Assembly (NCBI GenBank): GCA_021733645.1
Contig: JAHREJ010000040.1
Coordinates: forward strand, 1-43,469
Reading direction: 5' to 3'
Length of the DNA: 43,469 nt
Source: Bacillus subtilis subsp. subtilis
GTDB lineage: Bacteria > Pseudomonadota > Gammaproteobacteria > Xanthomonadales > Xanthomonadaceae
In this document: piece after piece, positions 18,206 through 26,738 of the stretch
Numbering within the stretch: the stretch's first letter is position 1
How the letters are laid out: each line of letters starts with the position of its first letter
Program-made: the position numbers and the translations under genes
Notes under the pieces: generated by a model
Database searches by the model: none
What the model saw: the letters and a program-made list of their open reading frames with translations, nothing else
What the model was told of the DNA's origin: nothing

Positions 18206-19837
18206 ATGTCCTCTGCACTGCCCGCATTCGACACCCACGAGGTATTCAACCAGCCACCGCCTTTCGGCGGCCGCAATCTGTGGGCCGACGATGTCGCCCT
18301 GGACGAGGCGGTACAGCGCGAAGGCGGCGCGGCCTTCAGTATGCTTCTGGCGCACTACGGCGGGGTGGCGGGCGACCTGCTGTACCGGCTGGGGTTCGAT
18401 GCCAACCGTGACAAGCCACGGCTGCGCACGCACGATGCGCAGGGCCATCGCATCGACACGGTCGACTTCCATCCTGCCTACCACCAGCTGATGGACACGG
18501 CCAAAACGCATGGTGTGGCCGGCCTGTCCTGGCACGACGGCAGCCCCGGTGCGCACGTCGCGCGCGCTGCGTTGAGCTACCTGCACCACCAGGCCGACGC
18601 GGGCACCAGCTGCCCGCTCACCATGACCCACGCGGCGGTGGCGGTGCTGCGCCAGGACCCGGCCCTGGCCGAGTGGGCCGACAAGGCCGCCGCGCCCCGG
18701 TATGACCCACGCGACGTGCCGCTGGCCGACAAACACGGCATCACCCTGGGCATGGGCATGACCGAAAAGCAGGGCGGTTCGGACGTGCGCAGCAACACCA
18801 CGCGCGCCGAGCCGCAGGCCGACGGCAGCTATCGTCTGGTGGGGCACAAATGGTTCTTCTCCGCGCCGATGTCCGATGGCTTCCTGGTGCTGGCCCAGGC
18901 ACCGGCCGGGTTGAGCTGCTTCCTGATGCCGCGCCGTCTTGCCGATGGCAACCGCAACGCGTTCCGCCTGATGCGGTTGAAGGACAAACTGGGTGACTGG
19001 TCCAACGCCTCCAGCGAAGTGGAGCTGTGCGGTGCGTGGGCGCGCCGGGTGGGTGGGGAGGGGCGCGGGGTGGCCACCATCATCGGCATGGTGATGATGA
19101 CCCGGCTGGACTGCATGCTGGGGGCGGCAGCGGAGATGCGCATGGCGCTGGCCCAGGCCCTGCACCACACCCGCCACCGCAGCAGCTTCGGCCGGCGACT
19201 GTGCGACCACCCGTTGATGGCCAATGTGCTGGCCGATCTTGCGCTCGAATCCGAGGCCGCTACCCACTTTGCCATGCGTGTCGCCGGGGCGGTCGACCGT
19301 GCCGGTGGCGACCCGGCTGAAGCGGCGTTCGCGCGTATTTCCACCGCAGTGGGCAAATACTGGGTGTGCAAGCGCGCGGCGGTGTTCGTCAATGAAGCGC
19401 AGGAATGCCTGGGCGGGGCGGGCTATGTGGAGGAGTCGATGCTGCCGCGGTTGTATCGTCAGGCGCCACTGAATTCGATCTGGGAGGGCAGCGGCAACAT
19501 CCAGTGCCTGGACGTGCTGCGTGCATTGTCGCGCGAGGCCAACGTGCTGCCGGCGCTGGACGCCGAACTGGACAGCGTGGCGGGGCGCGATGGCGGCTTC
19601 GATGCGGCGTTGCAGGCATTGCGCAGCGCATTGGCGGGCTCGCCGGGCGAGGCGCAGGCGCGCCGCATCACCGAGCAGTTGGCGCTGCTTCTGCAGGCGG
19701 CCGTGCTGCTGCGCGCCAACAGCCCGGTTGCCAGCGCATTCGTGCGCTCGCGGCTGGGTGGTGAGCATGGGATGGCATTCGGGACGTTGCCGGCGGATCT
19801 GGACGTGGCGGCGATGCTGGCCCGCGCGTTGCCCTGA
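18206..19837 (+). CDS. aidB: AidB-like acyl-CoA dehydrogenase (alkylation response)
   Basis: A 543-residue acyl-CoA-dehydrogenase-fold flavoprotein whose length and character match E. coli AidB (541 residues). Matching features are the N-terminal HEVFNQPPPF, MTEKQGGSDVRSNTTRA, HKWFFSAPMSD, the Arg-rich HHTRHRSSFGRRL helix, and the C-terminal SIWEGSGNIQCLDVLR. AidB is induced by alkylating agents, binds DNA and FAD, and is thought to protect DNA or destroy alkylators. The ATG at 18206 has GGAGG nine bases upstream. It is divergent from the DNA-damage operon, which strengthens a repair-related role. Confidence 0.9.
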   Translation: MSSALPAFDTHEVFNQPPPFGGRNLWADDVALDEAVQREGGAAFSMLLAHYGGVAGDLLYRLGFDANRDKPRLRTHDAQGHRIDTVDFHPAYHQLMDTAKTHGVAGLSWHDGSPGAHVARAALSYLHHQADAGTSCPLTMTHAAVAVLRQDPALAEWADKAAAPRYDPRDVPLADKHGITLGMGMTEKQGGSDVRSNTTRAEPQADGSYRLVGHKWFFSAPMSDGFLVLAQAPAGLSCFLMPRRLADGNRNAFRLMRLKDKLGDWSNASSEVELCGAWARRVGGEGRGVATIIGMVMMTRLDCMLGAAAEMRMALAQALHHTRHRSSFGRRLCDHPLMANVLADLALESEAATHFAMRVAGAVDRAGGDPAEAAFARISTAVGKYWVCKRAAVFVNEAQECLGGAGYVEESMLPRLYRQAPLNSIWEGSGNIQCLDVLRALSREANVLPALDAELDSVAGRDGGFDAALQALRSALAGSPGEAQARRITEQLALLLQAAVLLRANSPVASAFVRSRLGGEHGMAFGTLPADLDVAAMLARALP

Positions 19838-19864
19838 GCGATCCAGATAACGGGGGAAGAAGCG

Positions 19865-19927
19865 CCTCCTTTACTTTGCCCAGGGGCCTGCCGGCCGCTG
19901 CAAGCGCGCCGTGCGGTACGCCCCAGC
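19865..19927 (+). repeat. Dispersed intergenic repeat, single-arm copy
   Basis: The segment starting CCTCCTTTACTTTGCCC, with later GGCCTGCC and GCCGTGCGG blocks, resembles the right arm of the long palindrome at 36785-36842. The first 17 bases are identical and the remainder is similar with scattered changes. Here only one arm is present, so it cannot form the long stem. I count it as a second, degenerate member of the same repeat family. Confidence 0.6.
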
Positions 19928-19965
19928 GATGGAGTGAGAGGGGGCCTGCGCATCGGAGAGAAAGC

Positions 19966-19999
19966 AAAAAAGCGCCCCTTCCTGCGAAGGGGCGCTTTT
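19966..19999 (-). terminator. Intrinsic terminator after the 20021 lipoprotein gene (bidirectional)
   Basis: A long near-perfect stem (AAAAGCGCCCCTT / AAGGGGCGCTTTT) with a 6-base loop is flanked by A and T tracts, so it can act on both strands. On the minus strand it ends in a T6 run right after the lipoprotein gene. It may also stop read-through from aidB. Confidence 0.85.
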
Positions 20000-20020
20000 G
20001 GTCAAGCGTGACCCACTGAC

Positions 20021-20425
20021 TCAGCGCTTGGCTTCGTCGGCATTCTTCTTGGCCTGGTCGGCAACATCGCGCGCCTTGTCGGCAACCTTCTGTGCGGCAT
20101 TGGCGGTGGCGTCGCTGGCATGCGCACCGGCATCCTTGGCCGCGGTCTTGGCTTCGCCGGCGGCTTCAGAGGTGGCCGCAGCCGCGCGGTCGAGAGCCTG
20201 CTGGGTTTCGGCGGCGGCGCGCTCGGACGCTGCGGCAGCATCATCGGCGGCATTGCGGGTGGACGCGGCGGCCTTGTCCACGGCTTCGCGCGCGGCCGCG
20301 TTGGCGCTGTCGGCGGCCTGGGCCGCATCGTCGCGGGCCTTCTCCGCCTCCGGGCCCTTGCATGCGGCAAGGCCGAGCAGCAGGGAGGCAGCCAGCAGGG
20401 ACGTGGTGAACGGACGAATCTTCAT
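20021..20425 (-). CDS. Ala-rich coiled-coil lipoprotein
   Basis: A 134-residue predicted lipoprotein. The signal peptide runs MKIRPFTTSLLAASLLLGLAAC, with lipobox LAAC and the lipidated Cys at 22. The mature chain is almost entirely Ala plus charged residues in heptad or 11-mer-like spacing (AADSANAAAREAVDKAAAS, ATSEAAGEAKTAAKDAG), so it should form an extended amphipathic helix like Lpp or LEA-type proteins. The ATG at 20425 has TTGGAGA upstream. It lies 154 bases after a similar lipoprotein gene, and the two look like paralogues. The role is unknown; envelope spacing or stress protection is a guess. Confidence 0.82.
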   Translation of the reverse strand: MKIRPFTTSLLAASLLLGLAACKGPEAEKARDDAAQAADSANAAAREAVDKAAASTRNAADDAAAASERAAAETQQALDRAAAATSEAAGEAKTAAKDAGAHASDATANAAQKVADKARDVADQAKKNADEAKR

Positions 20426-20520
20426 GGCGGTCTCCAATACGGTGATCGTAGGGGAAGCCAGCCTATTCATCCCTGCGTGAAGACAGGGTGGGTGCGTGCC
20501 CGTCGGGTCGGATCGCGCCC

Positions 20521-20553
20521 AAAGAAAAAGCCGCTGGCGAACCAGCGGCTTTC
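20521..20553 (-). terminator. Intrinsic terminator of the 20580 lipoprotein gene
   Basis: On the minus strand an 11-bp perfect stem (AAAGCCGCTGG / CCAGCGGCTTT, 4-base loop) is followed by TTCTTT. It sits 27 bases after the stop of the upstream lipoprotein gene, separating it from the second one. Confidence 0.85.
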
Positions 20554-20579
20554 TCAGACTTGCTTGAAGAAAGAAGTTA

Positions 20580-20921
20580 TTACTTCTTGGCTTCTTCAGC
20601 AGCGTCCTTGGCCTGCTCGGCGGTGGCTTCACCGGCCTTGGCAGTTTCTGCAGCGGTGTCGGCAGCAGCGTCGGTGGCAGCAGCGCCAGCCTGGGCAGCG
20701 GCGTCAGCCGAGGTGTTGGCAGCGGTGGCGGCGGTGTCGGCAGCAGCCTGGGCAGCGTCGGCGGTCTGGGCGCCAGCAGCAGCGGCCTGGTCGGCGGCGA
20801 CCTGGGCGTCAGCGGCAGCTTCGTTGGCCGAAGCAGCAGCGTCAGCAGCCTGTTCCTGCTTCGAGCAGGCGGTCAGAGCCAGGCCCAGGGCCATCGCGAT
20901 CAGCAGCTTGTTGATGCTCAT
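20580..20921 (-). CDS. Ala-rich small lipoprotein
   Basis: A 113-residue predicted lipoprotein: MSINKLLIAMALGLALTAC, with lipobox LTAC and Cys at 19, then SKQEQ and a chain made mainly of Ala with regularly spaced Asp, Glu, Gln and Thr. The repeated AADAA/ADTAA pattern predicts one long negatively charged helix. It has its own promoter and terminator, and the second lipoprotein gene follows. Both share the lipobox-plus-Ala-helix design and a Lys-rich tail (EEAKK, DEAKR), which suggests duplication. It is probably anchored in the outer membrane. Function unknown. Confidence 0.85.
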   Translation of the reverse strand: MSINKLLIAMALGLALTACSKQEQAADAAASANEAAADAQVAADQAAAAGAQTADAAQAAADTAATAANTSADAAAQAGAAATDAAADTAAETAKAGEATAEQAKDAAEEAKK

Positions 20922-20975
20922 TTGTGTGAATCCTCGTCGTTAGATTAGGCAACGCGCTATTGCGCGCCCGGCAAC

Positions 20976-21003
20976 ATGATGACAAGCCACGTTTGGCTGT
21001 CAA
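20976..21003 (-). promoter_or_regulatory. Promoter of the 20580 lipoprotein gene with palindromic spacer
   Basis: On the minus strand, a consensus -35 TTGACA (20998-21003) is followed after 16 bases by CATCAT (20976-20981). The spacer holds a perfect inverted repeat, AGCCA-AACG-TGGCT (20985-20998), which could be an operator. A CGCGC hairpin at 20953-20968 lies in the leader. Confidence 0.55.
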
Positions 21004-21045
21004 GCGATCGCGCATTCATTTTTGAGAAATGCGCGTTAAATCCAA

Positions 21046-22221
21046 TCAAATCAATTCGATGGCAATGGCTGTTGCTTCGCCGCCACCAATACACAGGGTA
21101 GCCACGCCACGCTTTCCGCCGCGCGTGCGCAAGGCGTTGACCAGGGTCACCACCAGGCGCGCGCCGGAAGCCCCGATCGGATGGCCCAGCGCGCAGGCAC
21201 CGCCGTTGACGTTGACCTTGGCGTGCGGGATGCCCAGCTCGCGGATCGGGGCCATCGCCACCACCGCGAAGGCTTCGTTGATTTCAAACAGGTCAACCTG
21301 GTCCAGCGACCAGCCGGCCTTCTCCAGCACTTTGTGCAGGGCGCCGATCGGCGCGGTGGTGAACCATTCCGGCGCCTGTGAATGGGTGGCGTGGGCCACG
21401 ATCCGTGCCAGCGGGGTGATCCCGCGCGCGGCAGCGTCTTCCTCGGCCAGCAGCACCACCGCGGCGGCACCATCGGAGATGCTGGAGGAGCTGGCGGCGG
21501 TGACCGTGCCATCCTTCTTGAAGGCCGGGCGCAGGGTCGGGATCTTGGCGATGTCCGAGCGGCCGGGCTGTTCGTCCTGGCTGAATTCGACCTCGCCCTT
21601 GCGGGTGGCCACCTTCACCGCGACGATCTCCCCGTCGAAGGCGCCGGCGGCCTGCGCGGCCTGTGCACGGCGCACCGATTCGATCGCGAAAGCATCCTGT
21701 TCCTCACGGCTGAACTGGTACTTGTCCACCGTGCTTTCGGCGAATTCACCCATCGCCTTGCCGTCGTAGGCGTTGACCAGGCCGTCGTGGGCCATGTGGT
21801 CGATCGCCTGGAAATTGCCGAAGCGGTTGCCGGTGCGCGAGTTGGGGATCAGATGCGGGGCATTGGACATCGACTCCATGCCGCCGGCCACCACGATGCT
21901 GGCCGAGCCGGCCTTGATCAGGTCATGCCCGAGCATGATCGCCTTCATGCCCGAACCACAGACCTTGTTGAGGGTGGTGGCGCCGGTGGACACCGGTACC
22001 CCGGCGGCGATCGCAGCCTGGCGGGCCGGCGCCTGGCCGAGGTTGGCCGGCAGCACGCAGCCCATGATCACTTCGGACACATCGGCCGCCGCAATGCCGG
22101 ACTGCTGCAGCGCCGCGCCGATGGCGGTGGCGCCCAGGGTCGGGGTGGGCACACCGGTGAACTGGCCCAGGAAGGAACCGATGGCGGTGCGTTTGGCGGC
22201 GGCGATGACGATGTTGGACAT
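21046..22221 (-). CDS. Acetyl-CoA C-acetyltransferase (thiolase)
   Basis: A 391-residue biosynthetic-type thiolase that condenses two acetyl-CoA to acetoacetyl-CoA, or runs in reverse. The acyl-accepting Cys is in LNKVCGSGMKA (near residue 89), the conserved NEAFA precedes the second domain, and the C-terminal GGACALGHPIGASGAR carries the active-site His. The chain ends in CIGGGEATAIAIEL, which includes the second catalytic region. The ATG at 22221 faces the autotransporter gene. No PHB or fatty-acid operon partners are adjacent, so the pathway cannot be fixed. Confidence 0.94.
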   Translation of the reverse strand: MSNIVIAAAKRTAIGSFLGQFTGVPTPTLGATAIGAALQQSGIAAADVSEVIMGCVLPANLGQAPARQAAIAAGVPVSTGATTLNKVCGSGMKAIMLGHDLIKAGSASIVVAGGMESMSNAPHLIPNSRTGNRFGNFQAIDHMAHDGLVNAYDGKAMGEFAESTVDKYQFSREEQDAFAIESVRRAQAAQAAGAFDGEIVAVKVATRKGEVEFSQDEQPGRSDIAKIPTLRPAFKKDGTVTAASSSSISDGAAAVVLLAEEDAAARGITPLARIVAHATHSQAPEWFTTAPIGALHKVLEKAGWSLDQVDLFEINEAFAVVAMAPIRELGIPHAKVNVNGGACALGHPIGASGARLVVTLVNALRTRGGKRGVATLCIGGGEATAIAIELI

Positions 22222-22402
22222 GGGCAATCTCGTTGGTGCGTGAGCAGGTTTCAAGAGTGGGACCGCGTGCCATTGGCGGCAGCGGGTTTTCCCGGCAGAC
22301 TGCGGACTACCGGCCAAGTATAGAGGCTTGGCACTTGCCGCCGGGGCGGGTCCAGGAGGACCCATCGGTGGGCGGTACAACCACGTCAACGGGGATGCAG
22401 GG

Positions 22403-25258
22403 ATGAACAAGGCAGCAGTGGGGCGGTGCGTGCTGGTCACGGCCATGGCAGCGGCGTTGGGCGCCTGCGGTGGCGGGGGCGGCGGCGGCAATGTGCGGGT
22501 TGATCCGCCACCGGTCACGCCGCCACCCACTACGCCGCCCACCACGCCACCAGTCACCCCGGCCAAACCCCAGCAGCCGGCGTTCGACGCACACCTGACC
22601 ATCACCCAGGCCGGCGCGGCACGCACCGCCGGGCTGGACGGCACCGGCGTGCGCATCGGGGTGGTGGACTCCGGTGTGATGCGCAACCACCCCACGTTGG
22701 CCGGGCGCGTGCTGGCCAATTACACCTACATCGACCCGCGCACCAACAACATCAACGTCGATGACGTGGTCGGTCACGGCACCGCAGTGGCTGAACTGGC
22801 CGCCGGCAAAGCGCTTGGCAGCTGGCCGGGCGGCATCGCGCCGGGCGCGCAGATCGTATCGGCGCGCATCATCGCCGACCAGCGTCCAACCGACGATGGC
22901 TCGGGCAGCGGCAACGAAGTGAATGGCGCGCTGGGCCTGGCCGATGTCCACCAGGACCTCATCAGCCAAGGTGTGAAGGTGATGAACAACTCCTGGGGCG
23001 GGCTGTATTGGACCAACCCGGCGGCCACCGCCCCGATCGCGCAGGAATACCGCCCCTTCATCCTTGCCAACGGGGGGCTGGTGGTGTTCGCCACCGGCAA
23101 TGAAAGCAAGGCCAATCCATCCAGCATGGCCGCCTTGCCCAGCCAGCCCGGTCCCGGCGGCACGCTGCCGGCGGCAGACCTGGAGCGTGGCTGGCTGAGC
23201 GTGACCGCCGTGGATTCCACCGATCCAACCAAGCTGGCGTCCTACGCCAATGCCTGCGGCGTGGCCGCGCGCTACTGCCTGGCCGCCCCCGGCGCGGCGG
23301 TGTACGTCGATCCGGCGTCCACCGGCGCAAACCCGAACTACCTGTGGAACTACGGCACCTCGTTCGCCGCGCCGCTGGTGTCCGGCGCGGCGGCACTGGT
23401 GTGGCAGAAATACCCGTATTTCAGCAACGACCTGGTGCGCCAGACGCTGCTGGGGACCGCCACCGATCTGGGTGCATCCGGCGTGGACAGCACCTTCGGC
23501 TATGGCCTGCTCAATATCGCCAAGGCGATCAACGGGCCCGGTCGCCTGGACTGGGGTGACACCACGGTCAACGTCAACCAGGCGGGGCTGGATTCGGTGT
23601 GGAGCAACTCCATCACCGGCAGCGGTGGGTTGATCAAGCAGGGTGTGGGGGCGCTGGGGCTGTCGGGCACCAACACCTACACCGGGCCGACCCGCATCGA
23701 GCAGGGCACGCTGGCGCTGCGCGGCGGAGGCTCGATCACCTCCAACGTGGTGGTGGTGGCCCAGGGCGGCAGCCCGAACAACGCGGCGTTGCAGTTCATG
23801 ACCGGAACCAGCCGGGTCAAGGGCGATGTCGACAATGGTGCCAGCGTGATCGTGCGCGATGCCAACAGCTCGGCCACCATCGAAGGCAACTACACCCAGC
23901 GCCCCGGCGCGCAGCTGATGATCGCGCTGGGCGCCAATGCGCTCACTGTCACCGGTGCGGCCACCCTGGCCGGCTACGTGCATGTCAGCAGTATTGTCAG
24001 CGGCTACGTGCCGGCCAATGGCCGCACCCAGACGGTGCTGCAGGTTGGCCAGGGCATCAGCGGGCAGTTCGACGGCGTCACCCACAGCCTTGCCCAGGCC
24101 ACGCTGCTGCAGATGTCGCTGCAGCAGACCAGTACCACGGTCACCCTGACCACCGATCAGATCAGCATCGCCAGTGCCAGCATCAACGCCGGGTTGGGCG
24201 GCACCGCGCTTGCATCGGCGGCGCGGGTGGAAAGCGCGTTCGAAGTGCTCGACCGTGGCCATCTGGCAGGCAGCGCATTTGCCAACGGCGCCGGCGAACT
24301 GCAGCAGGTGCAGGGTGACCAGGCCCTGCAGGCCAGCCTGGACAGCCTGTCGGGCAAGGCACACGCGCTGGCCACCGCTGCCACCTTCGACAGCGTTGAT
24401 CTCAACCGCCGCGCATTGTCGGCGCGCTTCGGCCAGGTACAGGGCGCACCGCGCCTGCGCGGGGCCTGGCAGAACACGTTGGGCGAGGTCGGGCAGGGCA
24501 GTTTCTCGGCCAGCGGCGCCGATACCCGCGGCTGGATGATGGGCCAGGACATGGCCTGGGGCAGCCAAGGCGTGCTGGGCTTTGCCTTCGGCGAAACCCG
24601 CACCTACAACAATCGCGACTGGGGCAGCGATCGCGGCCGCGACCGGCAGTCGCAGGCACAACTGTATGCCGGCTGGGGGACGGGCCGAGCCTATGCACTG
24701 GGCCAGGTGGGTGCCGGCCAGTTCAATCGCGAGATCGACCGCCAGCTGCTGCTCGGCGCGGGGCAGTACGGTGTCAATGCGCGCTATGGCGGCAGTTTCA
24801 GCGCCGCCAGCGTCGAAGCCGGCTACCGCCTGGGCAGCGCTCGCGCCTCGCTGACCCCATACCTGGGCGCGGACTACGCGCGGGTGGACAACGACCGCTT
24901 CAGCGAACAGGGCGGGCTCGGCTTTGGCCTGCGCACGCAGGGCGGCGCTGCCACGCGCAGCCAGGCGCTGGCCGGTATGCGCGCCGAGCGCCAGTGGGGC
25001 AGCTGGGCACTGCGCGGTTATGCCGAATGGCAGCAGCTGCTGGCCAGCGATGGCCTGGTCCAGGACGCCAGTTTTGTGGGGGTCGATGCCTGGGCGCCGC
25101 TGGCCGGCCTGCAACCGGCACGGTCGGGAGGGCTGTTGGGGGTGTCGGTGGAGTCGTGGTTGAGCCGCCATTCCCGCGTGGCATTCGGGTATGACCAGCG
25201 CTTCGGGCCGCGAGGCAGCCTCAGCCAGGTCGCGCTGCGCTATTCGGCCGCGTTCTGA
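22403..25258 (+). CDS. Lipoprotein-type subtilisin-like autotransporter
   Basis: A 951-residue type V secretion protein. The N-terminus has a lipobox (MAAALGAC, Cys22), seven Gly and a Pro/Thr-rich linker (about 34-60). An S8 protease domain follows, with the full triad: D89 (GVVDSGV), H125 (VVGHGTAVAE) and S320 (YGTSFAAPLVSG). Around residues 410-440 is an autotransporter-associated repeat (SGGLIKQGVGALGLSG, NTYTGPTRIEQGTL). The last 280 or so residues are a beta-barrel ending in YSAAF, with the aromatic terminal residue expected for BAM insertion. It resembles NalP-like lipidated autotransporter proteases. The ATG at 22403 starts the signal peptide; upstream codons to 22328 do not add one. 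Confidence 0.92.
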   Translation: MNKAAVGRCVLVTAMAAALGACGGGGGGGNVRVDPPPVTPPPTTPPTTPPVTPAKPQQPAFDAHLTITQAGAARTAGLDGTGVRIGVVDSGVMRNHPTLAGRVLANYTYIDPRTNNINVDDVVGHGTAVAELAAGKALGSWPGGIAPGAQIVSARIIADQRPTDDGSGSGNEVNGALGLADVHQDLISQGVKVMNNSWGGLYWTNPAATAPIAQEYRPFILANGGLVVFATGNESKANPSSMAALPSQPGPGGTLPAADLERGWLSVTAVDSTDPTKLASYANACGVAARYCLAAPGAAVYVDPASTGANPNYLWNYGTSFAAPLVSGAAALVWQKYPYFSNDLVRQTLLGTATDLGASGVDSTFGYGLLNIAKAINGPGRLDWGDTTVNVNQAGLDSVWSNSITGSGGLIKQGVGALGLSGTNTYTGPTRIEQGTLALRGGGSITSNVVVVAQGGSPNNAALQFMTGTSRVKGDVDNGASVIVRDANSSATIEGNYTQRPGAQLMIALGANALTVTGAATLAGYVHVSSIVSGYVPANGRTQTVLQVGQGISGQFDGVTHSLAQATLLQMSLQQTSTTVTLTTDQISIASASINAGLGGTALASAARVESAFEVLDRGHLAGSAFANGAGELQQVQGDQALQASLDSLSGKAHALATAATFDSVDLNRRALSARFGQVQGAPRLRGAWQNTLGEVGQGSFSASGADTRGWMMGQDMAWGSQGVLGFAFGETRTYNNRDWGSDRGRDRQSQAQLYAGWGTGRAYALGQVGAGQFNREIDRQLLLGAGQYGVNARYGGSFSAASVEAGYRLGSARASLTPYLGADYARVDNDRFSEQGGLGFGLRTQGGAATRSQALAGMRAERQWGSWALRGYAEWQQLLASDGLVQDASFVGVDAWAPLAGLQPARSGGLLGVSVESWLSRHSRVAFGYDQRFGPRGSLSQVALRYSAAF

Positions 25259-25292
25259 ACCCGGACACGCAACGCGCGCCGAACTGAAACGA

Positions 25293-25321
25293 AGAAGGGC
25301 GCGATGTCATCGCGCCCTTCC
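25293..25321. terminator. Hairpin between autotransporter and leucine dehydrogenase genes
   Basis: A perfect 13-bp stem (GAAGGGCGCGATG / CATCGCGCCCTTC) with a single-base loop, in the 85-base gap between convergent genes. The T-tracts are short, but its position supports a shared bidirectional terminator. Confidence 0.7.
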
Positions 25322-25343
25322 TGGTTGCCGGCGGCCAAACCAA

Positions 25344-26441
25344 TCAGTTGCCGCGCAGCGTACCCAGGCGCGGCGTGGCGCGGCCCAGCGGCATCTTCAG
25401 CTTGCCAATCGAGCGGATGCGCGTTTCGGCGATCTGGTCGGCGGCGCGCTGGGGCGCGATGCCCTCGCGTTGGGACAGTGCGAAGATCTTGCCGAGGTTG
25501 TGGTAAATGCTGCGGATCAGCCGCATCGCGCGTTCGCGGTTGTAGCCGTCGATTTCCAGCGAAACGTTCATCACGCCGCCGGCGTTGACCGCGTAATCAG
25601 GTGCGTACAGGATGCCGCGCGCGTGCAGTTCATCGCCCACTTCCAGGCTGGACAGCTGGTTGTTGGCCGTGCCGCAGACAATCCGGCATTTGAGCCGCGG
25701 CAGGGTCTGCGGGTTGATCGCCCCTTCCAGTGCGCAGGGCGCGAACACATCGGCGTTGACGTCGTAGATGTCGTCGGGCTTGACCGCCTCGGCACCGTAC
25801 TCGGTGACCGCGCGCTCCACCCGCGCACTGTCCAGGTCGGTGACAAACAGCTTGGCGCCACGATCACGCAGCAGCTTCACCAGTTCCATGCCGATGTGGC
25901 CCAGGCCCTGCACCGCGATGCTGGCCTTGCCTACTTCTTCGTGGCCCAGCTTGTGCTGCATCGAGGCCATCAGCGCCTGCAGCGCGCCATAGGCGGTGAA
26001 CGGGGCAGGGTCGCCCGAGCCACCGTGAACCTGGTGCACGCCGGTGACGTACTCGCTTTCCAGGTAGATGTTTTCCATGTCATTGACGTCGGTGCCCACA
26101 TCCTCGGCGGTGATGTAGCGGCCGCCCAGCGAATCGACATAACGGCCGAACGCGCGGAACAGCACCTCGGTCTTGTCCTGGCGCGGGTCGCCGATGATCA
26201 CCGCCTTGCCGCCACCCACGTTCAATCCCGCCAGGGCGTTCTTGTAGGTCATGGTGCGGCTCAGGCGCAGCGCGTCGGCCAGGGCATCATCGGTGCTGGC
26301 GTAGGGGCGCATGCGCACGCCGCCCAGGGCCGGGCCCAGGGTGGTGTTGTGGATGGCGATGATCGCCCTCAGGCCGGCATCGCGGTTGTGGCAGAACACC
26401 ACTTGTTCGTGACCGGAAGATTCGAGGGTTTCAAATAACAT
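25344..26441 (-). CDS. Leucine (Leu/Phe/Val-type) dehydrogenase
   Basis: A 365-residue NAD-dependent amino-acid dehydrogenase that deaminates branched-chain amino acids to 2-oxoacids. The catalytic stretch MTYKNALAGLNVGGGKAVI holds both lysines; TAEDVGTDVNDM follows with the catalytic Asp. The Rossmann motif is AVQGLGHIGMEL, with the NAD-selective Asp in VTDLD. The ATG at 26441 has GGAGCC upstream. Xanthomonads use branched-chain precursors heavily for iso-fatty acids, so a role in that supply is plausible. The leader contains an attenuator-like terminator. Confidence 0.92.
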   Translation of the reverse strand: MLFETLESSGHEQVVFCHNRDAGLRAIIAIHNTTLGPALGGVRMRPYASTDDALADALRLSRTMTYKNALAGLNVGGGKAVIIGDPRQDKTEVLFRAFGRYVDSLGGRYITAEDVGTDVNDMENIYLESEYVTGVHQVHGGSGDPAPFTAYGALQALMASMQHKLGHEEVGKASIAVQGLGHIGMELVKLLRDRGAKLFVTDLDSARVERAVTEYGAEAVKPDDIYDVNADVFAPCALEGAINPQTLPRLKCRIVCGTANNQLSSLEVGDELHARGILYAPDYAVNAGGVMNVSLEIDGYNRERAMRLIRSIYHNLGKIFALSQREGIAPQRAADQIAETRIRSIGKLKMPLGRATPRLGTLRGN

Positions 26442-26509
26442 GGTGGCTCCGATGGTGCGAACGGTGGCGAACAGCGGCGAACGAACCAGCAAAAGGTGGG
26501 TTGTAAAAC

Positions 26510-26546
26510 AAAAAAAGCGACTTCGTCGGATCAGGTGACGGGTCGC
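26510..26546 (-). terminator. Attenuator-like terminator in the leucine dehydrogenase leader
   Basis: On the minus strand, GCGAC and CGTC pair with GACG and GTCGC (9 bp with a small bulge, 9-base loop), followed directly by T7. It lies 69 bases upstream of the dehydrogenase ATG on the same strand. A -10-like TAGAAT is at 26555-26560. The upstream neighbour is divergent, so this hairpin can only affect the dehydrogenase transcript. Confidence 0.5.
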
Positions 26547-26738
26547 GCGGCGCCATTCTAGTGCATTCCGCCGGAGGGTGTTGTCAGGGAACGGCGCACC
26601 GGGGCGGCAGGGGCTCTGTCCACCCAGAGAAGCGATGGTCATTAAAGTTGCTGAAGATGGCGCCGATGCCGTGGCAACGGTGCGCAGTACCAGCAATGCC
26701 AGGACGGACGACGTGGGTGCAGTGACAACACAGATACG

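Noticed and set aside
22307..25171. A 954-codon minus-strand open frame opposite the autotransporter
   Set aside because: Composition is random-looking Ala/Gly/Arg/His with no domain. The plus strand carries a full protease triad and barrel.
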